Below are positions 1-6,645 of a stretch of DNA of 17,486 nt, piece after piece (the first letter of the stretch is position 1; each line of letters starts with the position of its first letter). The stretch covers positions 1-17,486 of the forward strand of contig UQJU01000027.1 in NCBI GenBank assembly GCA_900541355.1, given 5' to 3'. Source of the DNA: Candidatus Avelusimicrobium fimicolum. Its GTDB lineage: Bacteria > Elusimicrobiota > Elusimicrobia > Elusimicrobiales > Elusimicrobiaceae. The translations under genes and the position numbers were made by a program. Below the pieces are notes generated by a model, which was not told the DNA's origin, searched no databases, and worked only from the letters and a program-made list of their open reading frames with translations.

Positions 1-557
1 TTGAGTTGTTGGTCGTGGTCCTTATCATCGGCATTTTAGCCGCAATGGCAATGCCGCAATACTTCAAAGCAATGGAACGCTCCCGTATGACGGAAGCCGT
101 AACGATGTTGGCCAACATTGCCCAGGCGCAACAACGCAAATATATGCAGACTAATGCGTTTGCTACAAATTATAGTGGGTTAGATGTTGCTCCCAGAGGA
201 AAGGGTGTAAAAGATGGAACATTCTGTACGAAAGGAGTACCGGGCGCCAAGGCCGGGGATTGTGGTGAAGGCAATGGTTTTGAAATTACCTTGGGAACTG
301 ATACTGGATTAAATGCGGGAAATGCAATTGCTACTCGTGTTGGTAAAGGTACGTTGCAATACCAATACACCCTCAAACGTTTTTATAATGGCGAGGGAAC
401 TCTTTGTACCGCTGGTAATGGTAATGGTGCGGAATTGTGCGCCGATTTCTGCGGCATAGAAGTTGCAAGTGATGCGGCAAAAAAAGATTATGTATGTTGC
501 AGTGATGGAAACACAAGTGCTGCTGGTGCCTGTGCTGCCCCTACGACTGGTTTATAA
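1..557 (+). CDS. Type IV pilin-like protein, 5' end outside the window
   Basis: The reading frame is open from the first base, with GAG (Glu) at 3-5. It runs ELLVVVLIIGILA then AMPQY, the hydrophobic N-terminal helix of a class III signal prepilin. The leader, the cleavage-site Gly and FTLI (about 8 residues) lie outside the window, so the full protein should be about 192 residues. The Glu is the conserved Glu5 of mature pilins, used in assembly. After about residue 50 the globular part is rich in Gly, Asn and Ala and has eight cysteines, including a CC pair near the end, which suggests disulfides in the exported domain. It is a paralogue of the pilin at 15492: the N-terminal helix and a downstream Y..LD motif are shared, while the C-terminal halves differ. 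It could be a major or minor pilin or a pseudopilin; no assembly genes are nearby to decide. A terminator follows 20 bases after the stop. Confidence 0.9.
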   Translation, partial: ELLVVVLIIGILAAMAMPQYFKAMERSRMTEAVTMLANIAQAQQRKYMQTNAFATNYSGLDVAPRGKGVKDGTFCTKGVPGAKAGDCGEGNGFEITLGTDTGLNAGNAIATRVGKGTLQYQYTLKRFYNGEGTLCTAGNGNGAELCADFCGIEVASDAAKKDYVCCSDGNTSAAGACAAPTTGL

Positions 558-577
558 TACAATCAGTTATTTTCACA

Positions 578-611
578 CCGCTCTTTCCGCCGCTTGGAAA
601 GGGCGGTTTTT
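578..611 (+). terminator. Intrinsic terminator of the first pilin gene
   Basis: An 11-base stem (578-588 with 596-606, one G-T wobble) encloses a 7-base loop and is followed by TTTTT at 607-611. It lies 20 bases after the pilin stop codon and separates the pilin from the trxA promoter. Confidence 0.88.
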
Positions 612-614
612 AAT

Positions 615-636
615 ATAAGGGGAAAATATCCCTTAT
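615..636. repeat. Inverted repeat upstream of the trxA promoter
   Basis: ATAAGGG at 615-621 and CCCTTAT at 630-636 are perfect 7-base inverted arms around an 8-base AT-rich spacer. The element lies 17 bases upstream of the -35 hexamer at 654. It could be an operator for a dimeric regulator or a second weak hairpin behind the pilin terminator. The sequence alone does not decide. Confidence 0.35.
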
Positions 637-653
637 TTAACCCATTATATACC

Positions 654-682
654 TTGACAGCGGGGTCTTTGTCTGGTACTCT
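654..682 (+). promoter_or_regulatory. Promoter of the trxA operon
   Basis: A perfect TTGACA at 654-659 is followed by a 17-base spacer and TACTCT at 677-682. The -10 is only 3/6, but TG at 674-675 gives an extended -10 (TGGTACTCT). Predicted transcription start is about 689, leaving a leader of about 38 bases. The trxA ribosome binding site is the purine run AAAGGGGGA at 715-723. Confidence 0.72.
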
Positions 683-726
683 CTAATTATGTACACTATA
701 AGTAGATTTATTTGAAAGGGGGACAT

Positions 727-1047
727 ATGAGCGAAGTGATTTTGACGGATGCTAATTTTGAAGAAGAAGTATTAAAAAGCAAAGAACCTGTAATGGTAGA
801 TTTTTGGGCTACTTGGTGCGGGCCGTGCCGTATGCTGGGCCCAGTGGTGGAAGAATTAGCCGCCGAATATGCGGGCAAAGTAAAAGTCTGCAAGTTAAAT
901 ACCGACGAAGGTATTGCCACCAGCACCAAATACCGCATTGCTTCTATCCCGACCTTGCTCTTCTTTAAAAACGGAGAATTAGTCGGGCAGAGCGTGGGGT
1001 TGCAGTCCAAAGCCGCTTTGCAGGAAAAATTAAACTCCTTGCTGTAA
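727..1047 (+). CDS. trxA: Thioredoxin
   Basis: A 106-residue cytoplasmic thioredoxin, the usual family size. The active site is WCGPC with the redox cysteines at 31 and 34; VDFWATW precedes it and the cis-proline loop is I74-P75-T76. The protein cycles between dithiol and disulfide, normally reduced by thioredoxin reductase (not in this window), and reduces cytoplasmic disulfides such as those of ribonucleotide reductase. The ATG at 727 is chosen over the in-frame TTG at 712 because a strong purine-rich binding site sits just upstream of 727 and MSEVILTD is a normal thioredoxin N-terminus. It is the first gene after the promoter at 654 and lies 9 bases before the exported thioredoxin-like gene. 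Confidence 0.96.
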   Translation: MSEVILTDANFEEEVLKSKEPVMVDFWATWCGPCRMLGPVVEELAAEYAGKVKVCKLNTDEGIATSTKYRIASIPTLLFFKNGELVGQSVGLQSKAALQEKLNSLL

Positions 1048-1056
1048 GGAGGCTGT

Positions 1057-1485
1057 ATGAAAAAGTTATTTGGGGCCTTGTGCGTACTGGTATTGTTTGC
1101 CGTTGCGCTCGTGGCCCAACAAAATGCTACTATTCCCACAATGACCAGCCGGGAATATAACGGTCTTAAAAAAGACCAAGTGTTTGTTGTAATGTTTTCC
1201 GCACCTTATTGCGGGCCTTGCCACGCGGCCGAGCGGACGATGATGACCGCTCTTACCAAAAAATACGCGCAGGACAAGAACGTAATCATCCGCAAAGTAG
1301 ATGTAGAAAACGACGTAAAACCAACAAACGGAATGTTGTTAAAAGATGCGTGGGGCATTACGTCGTTGCCTACTTTTGTGGTGGCATATAACGATACGGT
1401 AATGTATTCTCGTATTGGATATTCAACCCTTTCCGCCGCTGCCGTTCAGCGGGAACTGGAAGAAAAAATTAATAACCTTAAATAG
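1057..1485 (+). CDS. Exported thioredoxin-like protein
   Basis: 142 residues. The N-terminus MKKLFGALCVLVLFAVALVA is a typical Sec signal peptide with likely cleavage after Ala20 (VALVA before QQ). The rest is a thioredoxin fold: VVMFSAPYCGPCH with redox cysteines at 52 and 55, and a cis-proline loop S103-L104-P105-T106. The protein should therefore act outside the cytoplasmic membrane, periplasmic if the cell has an outer membrane. There it could reduce or exchange disulfides or form part of a thiol relay. It is not clearly DsbA, TlpA or ResA: it lacks the DsbA helical insertion and the CxxC dipeptide is the thioredoxin type. The binding site AAGGAGG overlaps the trxA stop codon, so the two are translated from one mRNA. 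The membrane partner that would reduce it is not visible here. Confidence 0.88.
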   Translation: MKKLFGALCVLVLFAVALVAQQNATIPTMTSREYNGLKKDQVFVVMFSAPYCGPCHAAERTMMTALTKKYAQDKNVIIRKVDVENDVKPTNGMLLKDAWGITSLPTFVVAYNDTVMYSRIGYSTLSAAAVQRELEEKINNLK

Positions 1486-1491
1486 TATAGC

Positions 1492-1514
1492 GCCCGCCCC
1501 ATCCCGGGGCGGGC
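1492..1514 (+). other. GC-only hairpin between the thioredoxin-like gene and polA
   Basis: GCCCGCCCC at 1492-1500 pairs perfectly with GGGGCGGGC at 1506-1514 around ATCCC. No T-run follows (AACTATCC), so it is not a standard intrinsic terminator. It starts 6 bases after the upstream stop and ends 14 bases before the polA ATG. It may protect the upstream mRNA 3' end or influence polA translation. Confidence 0.6.
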
Positions 1515-1528
1515 AACTATCCTGTCCT

Positions 1529-4105
1529 ATGACACAACTACAACCGCAATTTTATTTAATTGACGCCCATAACTTTTTGCACCGCAACTATCACGCTTTG
1601 CCGAAATTATCCACGTCGTCCGGGCAAGAGGTGGGCGCGCTGTACGGCTTTTTGCGTTGGTTAATCAAAATGCTGCGTGAGCATAATCCGGCATATGTGG
1701 CCGTTTGTTTTGACTCTCCCGGCGGTTGTGCCCGGCGCAAGGCTTTATTGCCCGCCTATAAAGCCAACCGAAAAAAACCGGATGACGCGCTTGTCAGCCA
1801 GTTGAACTTGGCTCGCGGACTTGTAGATACCTTGGGCCTGACCGTGGTTGCCCGGCAGGGAATAGAAGCCGACGATTTAATGGCTTTTTTAGCCCGCCAA
1901 GCCGCGGCGCAAAAGGTGTCCAGCGTGTTTGTTACGTCGGACAAAGATGTGTACCAATTTTTAAACGAATATATTTCCATTTGGCCTTCTGGCGGGAAGG
2001 ACGGCTTTAAAGGGCCGGAAGCCGCCAAGGAAAAATTTGGGGTGGAAACGGCATTTCTGCCCGATTATTTTTCTATCGTGGGCGACGCGTCGGACAATGT
2101 ACCCGGCGTAATGGGAGTAGGGCCTAAAAGCGCGGTGGATTTAATTAATAAATTTGGACATTTGGAGGATATTCTCCGCGCCGCCCATAGCGATAACCCC
2201 GATTTTAAACCGGCCCTTGCCAAAAAGATTTTAACGCACGAAGGCGAAGCCCTGCTGTCTAAACAGTTGGTGGTGTTTGACTCCAACTTGGATATGCCCT
2301 TTAATTTGGACGATTACCGCGTACGCACACCGAATAAAGAGCAGTTGGAAGCATTATTTAAGGAATACGAATTTAAAAATTTATTGGACTTTTTTGAGGC
2401 TCCGCGCCCGGTATCCCTTACGGTGTCTGCACCCGAGCAAAAAGAACTTTTGCTGGGAGAAGCGTTAAAGCGGGCGGAAAAGGCAGAGCGCATTTTTTTG
2501 CACGCGCAAGAAGAATTTTTGGTGTTAGGAATTAGCGCGGCGGAAGCCTCTTACACCCCCATAAGTGATATCCAGCCGTGGGAACTGGCGGCCCTTAAAA
2601 AATTAGTGGAAAATGATTCTATTGAAAAATTGGGCTACGATTTAAAACTGACCTTGCGGGAACTGGATATTAATGTTCACGGACAATTTATCAAATGTTT
2701 TGACGGACGATTGGCCCGCTATTTGCTAAATCCGTCGGGCGATTTGAGTTTTTCAGGCGCGTGTACGGATTATTTTTCCGTTACCGTGCGTGAGGATGAT
2801 GCTTTTGAATTATTAAAGGAATACAACCGCTATATTTGGAAATTGCAGGAAGTTTTAACCGCCAAGTTAAAGCAAGCCAACCAATGGGAACTTTTTAACA
2901 ACTTGGAACTGCCGTTAATGATGGTATTGTCCGATATGGAATTTGCAGGTTTCCGCATTGACCCGGGGTGGCTGGAAAGTTTTAAGGTATTATTGGAACA
3001 GGAAATTGCCCGCTTTCAAAAGGATATTGATGCCCGCGCCGGCTACCCGGTAAACATCAATTCCACCAAACAGTTGGGCGTGCTCCTTTTTGAACAAATG
3101 AAAATTCCTCCTGTGCGCAAAACCAAAACGGGTTACTCTACCGACGAATCGGTGTTGGAAGAAATCGCACAAACCTATCCGGTGGCGCGGGCTATTTTGG
3201 AGTACCGGGCCAGTAATAAATTAAAGGCTACATATGTAGATAATTTGCTGTTGCTGGCGGATGATGCAAACAAAGTCCACTCGTATTTGGACCAAACCGG
3301 CACGGTAACGGGCCGCTTATCCAGTTCCAGCCCCAACCTGCAAAATATTCCGGTCCGCACCGAAAAAGGCCGCCTTTTGCGCAAGGCTTTTTGTGCGGCG
3401 GAAGGAAATGCGCTGTTAAGCGTGGACTATTCCCAAATTGATTTGCGCGTACTCGCGCACGAAAGCCAGGACCCTGTGCTTATTGAATCTTTTTTAGAGG
3501 GCGGAGATATCCACACGCAGACGGCGGCGCAAATCTTTGGAGTAATGCCGCTGATGGTTACAGAGCAAATGCGGTCTAGTGCCAAAGCAATTAATTTTGG
3601 TATCATTTATGGACAGGGGCCTATGGGCCTTTCCCAAGCACTTGGTATTTCGCTGCGCGAAGCCAAAGAATATATAGACAATTATTTTCGCAATTACCGT
3701 ATCGTGCGCGAGTGGATAGATGCAAATGTCGCCCTCGCCCGCCAAAACGGATATGTAAAAACAATGTTGGGGCATATCCGCTATCTGCCGGAATTTAATA
3801 TGGGGGTAGGCAGTATGACCTCTTTTGCACAGCGTGCGGCTATTAATACGATTGTGCAGGGCGGTTCAGCCGATATTATTAAAAAGGCTATGATAGATGT
3901 ATTTTCCGCTTTCCGCAATACACCCGTACAAATGACTATGCAGGTGCACGACGAATTGATTTTTGAAGTGCCGCAGGAAGGATTAACCGAAACAGCGGCC
4001 CGTATTAAAGGCTTAATGCAAAACGCCGTTAAATTGCGCGTGCCGCTGCTGGCGGCGGCAAAGGCGGGGAAAAACTGGTACGAATTAGAAAAACTGCCTT
4101 TATGA
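1529..4105 (+). CDS. polA: DNA polymerase I, proofreading domain degenerate
   Basis: 858 residues; fills repair gaps and removes Okazaki primers. The 5' nuclease domain (about 1-290) keeps its metal ligands: LIDAHN, FDSPGG, YKANR, GIEADD (111-116), TSDKD (136-140) and VGDASDNVPGV (184-194). The middle domain (about 300-450) lacks the acidic residues of all three exonuclease motifs: no DxE at ExoI, GYDLKLTLR replaces the ExoII Asn/Asp motif, and ExoIII YxxxD is absent. Proofreading is therefore almost certainly lost, as in Taq polymerase. The polymerase domain is complete: TGRLSSSSPNLQNIPVR (594-610), motif A DYSQIDLR (633-640), motif B RSSAKAINFGIIYG (682-695), motif C VHDE (806-809). Motif A carries Asp638 where SQIELR is usual. 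The ATG at 1529 is chosen because the family's N-terminus begins there; the frame stays open further upstream but only inside the preceding gene. No ribosome binding site is visible. Confidence 0.97.
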   Translation: MTQLQPQFYLIDAHNFLHRNYHALPKLSTSSGQEVGALYGFLRWLIKMLREHNPAYVAVCFDSPGGCARRKALLPAYKANRKKPDDALVSQLNLARGLVDTLGLTVVARQGIEADDLMAFLARQAAAQKVSSVFVTSDKDVYQFLNEYISIWPSGGKDGFKGPEAAKEKFGVETAFLPDYFSIVGDASDNVPGVMGVGPKSAVDLINKFGHLEDILRAAHSDNPDFKPALAKKILTHEGEALLSKQLVVFDSNLDMPFNLDDYRVRTPNKEQLEALFKEYEFKNLLDFFEAPRPVSLTVSAPEQKELLLGEALKRAEKAERIFLHAQEEFLVLGISAAEASYTPISDIQPWELAALKKLVENDSIEKLGYDLKLTLRELDINVHGQFIKCFDGRLARYLLNPSGDLSFSGACTDYFSVTVREDDAFELLKEYNRYIWKLQEVLTAKLKQANQWELFNNLELPLMMVLSDMEFAGFRIDPGWLESFKVLLEQEIARFQKDIDARAGYPVNINSTKQLGVLLFEQMKIPPVRKTKTGYSTDESVLEEIAQTYPVARAILEYRASNKLKATYVDNLLLLADDANKVHSYLDQTGTVTGRLSSSSPNLQNIPVRTEKGRLLRKAFCAAEGNALLSVDYSQIDLRVLAHESQDPVLIESFLEGGDIHTQTAAQIFGVMPLMVTEQMRSSAKAINFGIIYGQGPMGLSQALGISLREAKEYIDNYFRNYRIVREWIDANVALARQNGYVKTMLGHIRYLPEFNMGVGSMTSFAQRAAINTIVQGGSADIIKKAMIDVFSAFRNTPVQMTMQVHDELIFEVPQEGLTETAARIKGLMQNAVKLRVPLLAAAKAGKNWYELEKLPL

Positions 4106-4692
4106 ATTTACGCGTGAAAAATAAATTGGTATTAGGGTTGACGGGCAGTATGCTGAGCGGCAAAAGCACGGCTTTAAATTTTTTTGCGCAAAACGGCGCA
4201 GCGGTGTTATCCGCCGATGAAATCGTCCGCGAATTGTACCGGGTGCCGGAAGTTCAGCAGCAACTGTCCGCTTGGTTTGGCTCGTTTCAGCCCGCCCGGG
4301 TGGCAGCGGCTGTTTTTAATAACAAGGCGGCCCGCCGGAAGTTAGAAGGTTATTTACACCCGCTGGTATTAAAGGCGGCTGCCAAACAAATTCAACAAAG
4401 CGCAAATAATTTTTTTGTATTTGAAGTTCCGCTCCTTTTTGAATCGGGGTGGGATAAATTAACCGATTTGAATATTTTGATATTGGGCGACAAGCGTACG
4501 CTATCCGCCCGCTTGCAGGAGCGGGGGGTGAGTCTGGCAGAATACAAACGCCGGATGGCCGCGCAGTTGCCCGAAGATGAAAAAGCCCGCCGGGCAGACA
4601 TAGTGCTGGCCAACTGCGGCAGTAAAACAGATTTGAATTTAAAAATCAAACGCCTCATCCGTGCGATTACATTTATTTACGGAGTAAAGTAA
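4102..4692 (+). CDS. coaE: Dephospho-CoA kinase
   Basis: 196 residues, normal family length. Catalyses the last step of coenzyme A synthesis, ATP-dependent 3'-phosphorylation of dephospho-CoA. The P-loop is GLTGSMLSGKST (12-23), with Leu where Gly is usual. Further family marks are LHP (86-88), VPLLFESGW and a C-terminal R..AQLPEDEKARRADIVLAN block, which matches the family's Q..eeK...AD.vi.N signature. The DxD segment reads S37-A38-D39, so the first Asp is Ser while the second is kept. The start codon overlaps the polA stop (ATGA), which implies translational coupling. The polA-coaE pair is a common bacterial arrangement. Confidence 0.93.
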   Translation: MNLRVKNKLVLGLTGSMLSGKSTALNFFAQNGAAVLSADEIVRELYRVPEVQQQLSAWFGSFQPARVAAAVFNNKAARRKLEGYLHPLVLKAAAKQIQQSANNFFVFEVPLLFESGWDKLTDLNILILGDKRTLSARLQERGVSLAEYKRRMAAQLPEDEKARRADIVLANCGSKTDLNLKIKRLIRAITFIYGVK

Positions 4693-4701
4693 GGAGTTAC
4701 A

Positions 4702-6144
4702 ATGGAAGAACATACCACGCAGGAAAAGACCTCTAAACCCGCCAAGGAAACTAAAACGGTCAAAACAACCGCTTCCACGGCGCCCGCCGAAGAAACCAGA
4801 ACGCAACGGCCGTCTGCCCGGACAGGACGCACTATGTCCCGCCCGGCCATACAGCAAGCCCCGCGCCAACCGAACGGAGCAAAACCGATGGATGCGCGTG
4901 CGTTAAATAAACTCAGTATGCCGGAACTGACAAAATTGGCTATCAATTATAATATTGAAGATATTTCCGGCCTGCGCAAACAGGAACTTATCGGCCGCAT
5001 CGTGGCTGTACAGGCCAAACAAAACGGCTCCGTATATGGCGGCGGTGTATTGGAAATTCTTCCCGACGGTTTTGGCTTTTTGCGTTCGGAAGAGAATAAC
5101 TATTTAGCAGGCGCAGAGGATATTTATGTTTCTCCGTCCCAAATCAAACGCTTTGGCCTGCGCAAGGGCGATACTATTGAAGGCCTTATCCGCCCGCCCA
5201 AAGATAACGAACGCTTTTTTGCTATGTTGCAAGTGCAAAAGGTAAACGGTGTGGATTCCGATAAAATCTACAACCGCCCGTTGTTTGAAAACTTGACTCC
5301 GCTCCACCCCAACGAACGCTTTACGTTGGAAATTGATAAATCGTCGCTTACCCAGCGCGTGATTGATTTGATTGCACCTATCGGCAAGGGACAGCGTGCC
5401 TTAATCGTTGCTCCGCCCAAAAGCGGCAAAACGATGATTTTGCAAGCGATTGCACACTCTATTGCCCAAAATTACAAAGACGCTGTTTTAATGGTCCTTT
5501 TAATTGACGAACGCCCCGAAGAAGTAACCGATATGAGCCGCAGTGTAAAGGGCGAAGTGGTGGCCTCTACTTTTGACGAACCCGCCGACCGCCACGTCCA
5601 AGTGGCCGAAATGGTGCTGGAAAAAGCCAAACGCTTGGCAGAGCAGGGCAAAGATGTGGTGATTTTATTAGATTCTATTACCCGCTTGGCCCGCGCCTAT
5701 AACACGGTTGCCCCGTCCTCGGGCCGCGTGCTTACGGGCGGTTTGGAAGCCACGTCCTTGCAAAAGCCGAAACGCTTTTTGGGCGCCGCGCGCAACATTG
5801 AAGAAGGCGGTTCTTTAACTATTATCGCTACCGCAATGATTGAAACCGGCAGCCGTATGGACGAGGTGATTTTTGAAGAGTTTAAAGGTACGGGTAATAG
5901 CGAACTTTGCCTGGACCGCAAACTTTCCGAACGCCGTATTTTCCCGGCGGTGGATATCAACCGCAGTTCTACGCGTAAGGAAAACTTGCTCTTGTCGGAG
6001 GATGAACTGAACAAGGTGTGGATTATGCGCAAAGTGCTGGCTCCGCTCAGTTCTGTGGATGCGATGACGCTGCTGTTGGAAAAGTTATCCTCCACCAAAT
6101 CAAATAAGGATTTCTTTAAACAAATGGAAGTAAACGCTTTTTAG
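4702..6144 (+). CDS. rho: Transcription termination factor Rho
   Basis: 480 residues; hexameric RNA-dependent ATPase that ends transcription at untranslated RNA. Residues 1-65 are low-complexity (Thr, Ala, Pro, Lys, Arg) and probably disordered. A Rho N-terminal helical domain (about 67-105) follows. Next is the cold-shock-like primary RNA-binding domain (about 112-185) with GVLEILPDGFGFLRS and YVSPSQIKRFGLRKGD. The ATPase core has Walker A APPKSGKT (237-244), LLIDERPEEV (266-275), Walker B VVILLDS (319-325), the RNA-contacting LQKPKRFLGAARN segment (353-365) and FEEFKGTGN. All expected core motifs are present, so it should be active. AAGGAG at 4691-4696 gives a good binding site; the gap to coaE is 9 bases. 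Its presence shows that Rho-dependent ends operate here beside the many hairpin terminators. Confidence 0.98.
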   Translation: MEEHTTQEKTSKPAKETKTVKTTASTAPAEETRTQRPSARTGRTMSRPAIQQAPRQPNGAKPMDARALNKLSMPELTKLAINYNIEDISGLRKQELIGRIVAVQAKQNGSVYGGGVLEILPDGFGFLRSEENNYLAGAEDIYVSPSQIKRFGLRKGDTIEGLIRPPKDNERFFAMLQVQKVNGVDSDKIYNRPLFENLTPLHPNERFTLEIDKSSLTQRVIDLIAPIGKGQRALIVAPPKSGKTMILQAIAHSIAQNYKDAVLMVLLIDERPEEVTDMSRSVKGEVVASTFDEPADRHVQVAEMVLEKAKRLAEQGKDVVILLDSITRLARAYNTVAPSSGRVLTGGLEATSLQKPKRFLGAARNIEEGGSLTIIATAMIETGSRMDEVIFEEFKGTGNSELCLDRKLSERRIFPAVDINRSSTRKENLLLSEDELNKVWIMRKVLAPLSSVDAMTLLLEKLSSTKSNKDFFKQMEVNAF

Positions 6145-6149
6145 CGTGG

Positions 6150-6181
6150 GCGGGCGGAAAGAAAATCTTTCCTAAACCCGC
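6150..6181 (+). other. Two-part hairpin downstream of rho
   Basis: GCGGG at 6150-6154 can pair with CCCGC at 6177-6181. Inside it GGAAAG at 6156-6161 pairs with CTTTCC at 6167-6172. No T-run follows, so efficient intrinsic termination is unlikely. It may trim or stabilise the rho mRNA end just before the rpmE promoter. Confidence 0.35.
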
Positions 6182-6187
6182 AATTTA

Positions 6188-6196
6188 TGGTAAAAT
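6188..6196 (+). promoter_or_regulatory. Extended -10 promoter of rpmE
   Basis: TGG directly before TAAAAT (6191-6196) makes an extended -10; no good -35 is seen at the right distance. Predicted start is about 6203, giving a leader of about 26 bases with the binding site AAAGGAAG at 6213-6220. The string TATGGTAAAAT recurs exactly in front of tgt on the other strand. Confidence 0.62.
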
Positions 6197-6228
6197 AAAC
6201 TATAAGATTTTGAAAGGAAGACTATAAA

Positions 6229-6567
6229 ATGAAAGAAAACATACACCCGAACTATGAATTCGTAGAAGCCGTTTGCGCTTGCGGTAACAAATTTATGACC
6301 CGCTCCACGGCCAAAACTTTAAAATTGGACATCTGCGCCGCTTGCCATCCGTTCTTCACCGGCAAACAGAAATTGTTGGATACCGAAGGTATGGTAGAAA
6401 AATTCAACAAACGTTTTGCGAAAACAGAAGGCAAAACCTTGGTCCGCAAACCGAAAACGGAAGTAAAAGCCAAAGCCAAATTGGCGAAAAAACCGGTAGT
6501 GGCCAAGAAAGCCGCCACCAAGAAACCGGCCAAAAAAGCAGAAGCCAAGGCCGAAGAAGCCAAATAG
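6229..6567 (+). CDS. rpmE: 50S ribosomal protein L31 with basic C-terminal tail
   Basis: 112 residues, against roughly 70 for usual L31. The core (1 to about 70) begins MKENIHPNYEF and has the four zinc-ribbon cysteines at 16, 18, 36 and 39 (CACG ... CAAC), making it the zinc-binding form. It sits on the 50S central protuberance and bridges to the 30S head. The last about 42 residues are Lys/Ala/Pro-rich (repeated AKKP- and KAEAKAE-like blocks), resembling histone H1 or ribosomal tails; this part is unlikely to fold alone and may contact rRNA. It has its own promoter at 6188 and is followed by a strong terminator at 6580. Confidence 0.94.
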   Translation: MKENIHPNYEFVEAVCACGNKFMTRSTAKTLKLDICAACHPFFTGKQKLLDTEGMVEKFNKRFAKTEGKTLVRKPKTEVKAKAKLAKKPVVAKKAATKKPAKKAEAKAEEAK

Positions 6568-6579
6568 CCGTTTTTTTAC

Positions 6580-6618
6580 AAAAGAGCAGACTGTCCGAAA
6601 GGGAGTCTGCTCTTTTTT
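6580..6618 (+). terminator. Intrinsic terminator between rpmE and prfA
   Basis: A perfect 13-base stem (6580-6592 with 6604-6616) has a loop containing a CC-GAAA-GG mini-hairpin, and runs into a T-tract at 6613-6618. It starts 13 bases after the rpmE stop. Only 27 bases separate it from the prfA ATG, so there is no room for an ordinary promoter plus leader between them. Confidence 0.93.
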
Positions 6619-6645
6619 GCAGTTAATTTGCCGCAAGGAATTTGT

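Noticed and set aside
712..726. TTG start for trxA adding five residues
   Set aside because: It would translate the purine-rich ribosome binding site itself; the ATG at 727 is spaced correctly.
1415..1528. Upstream in-frame ATG for polA
   Set aside because: It lies inside the thioredoxin-like gene, and the added 38 residues do not resemble any PolA N-terminus.
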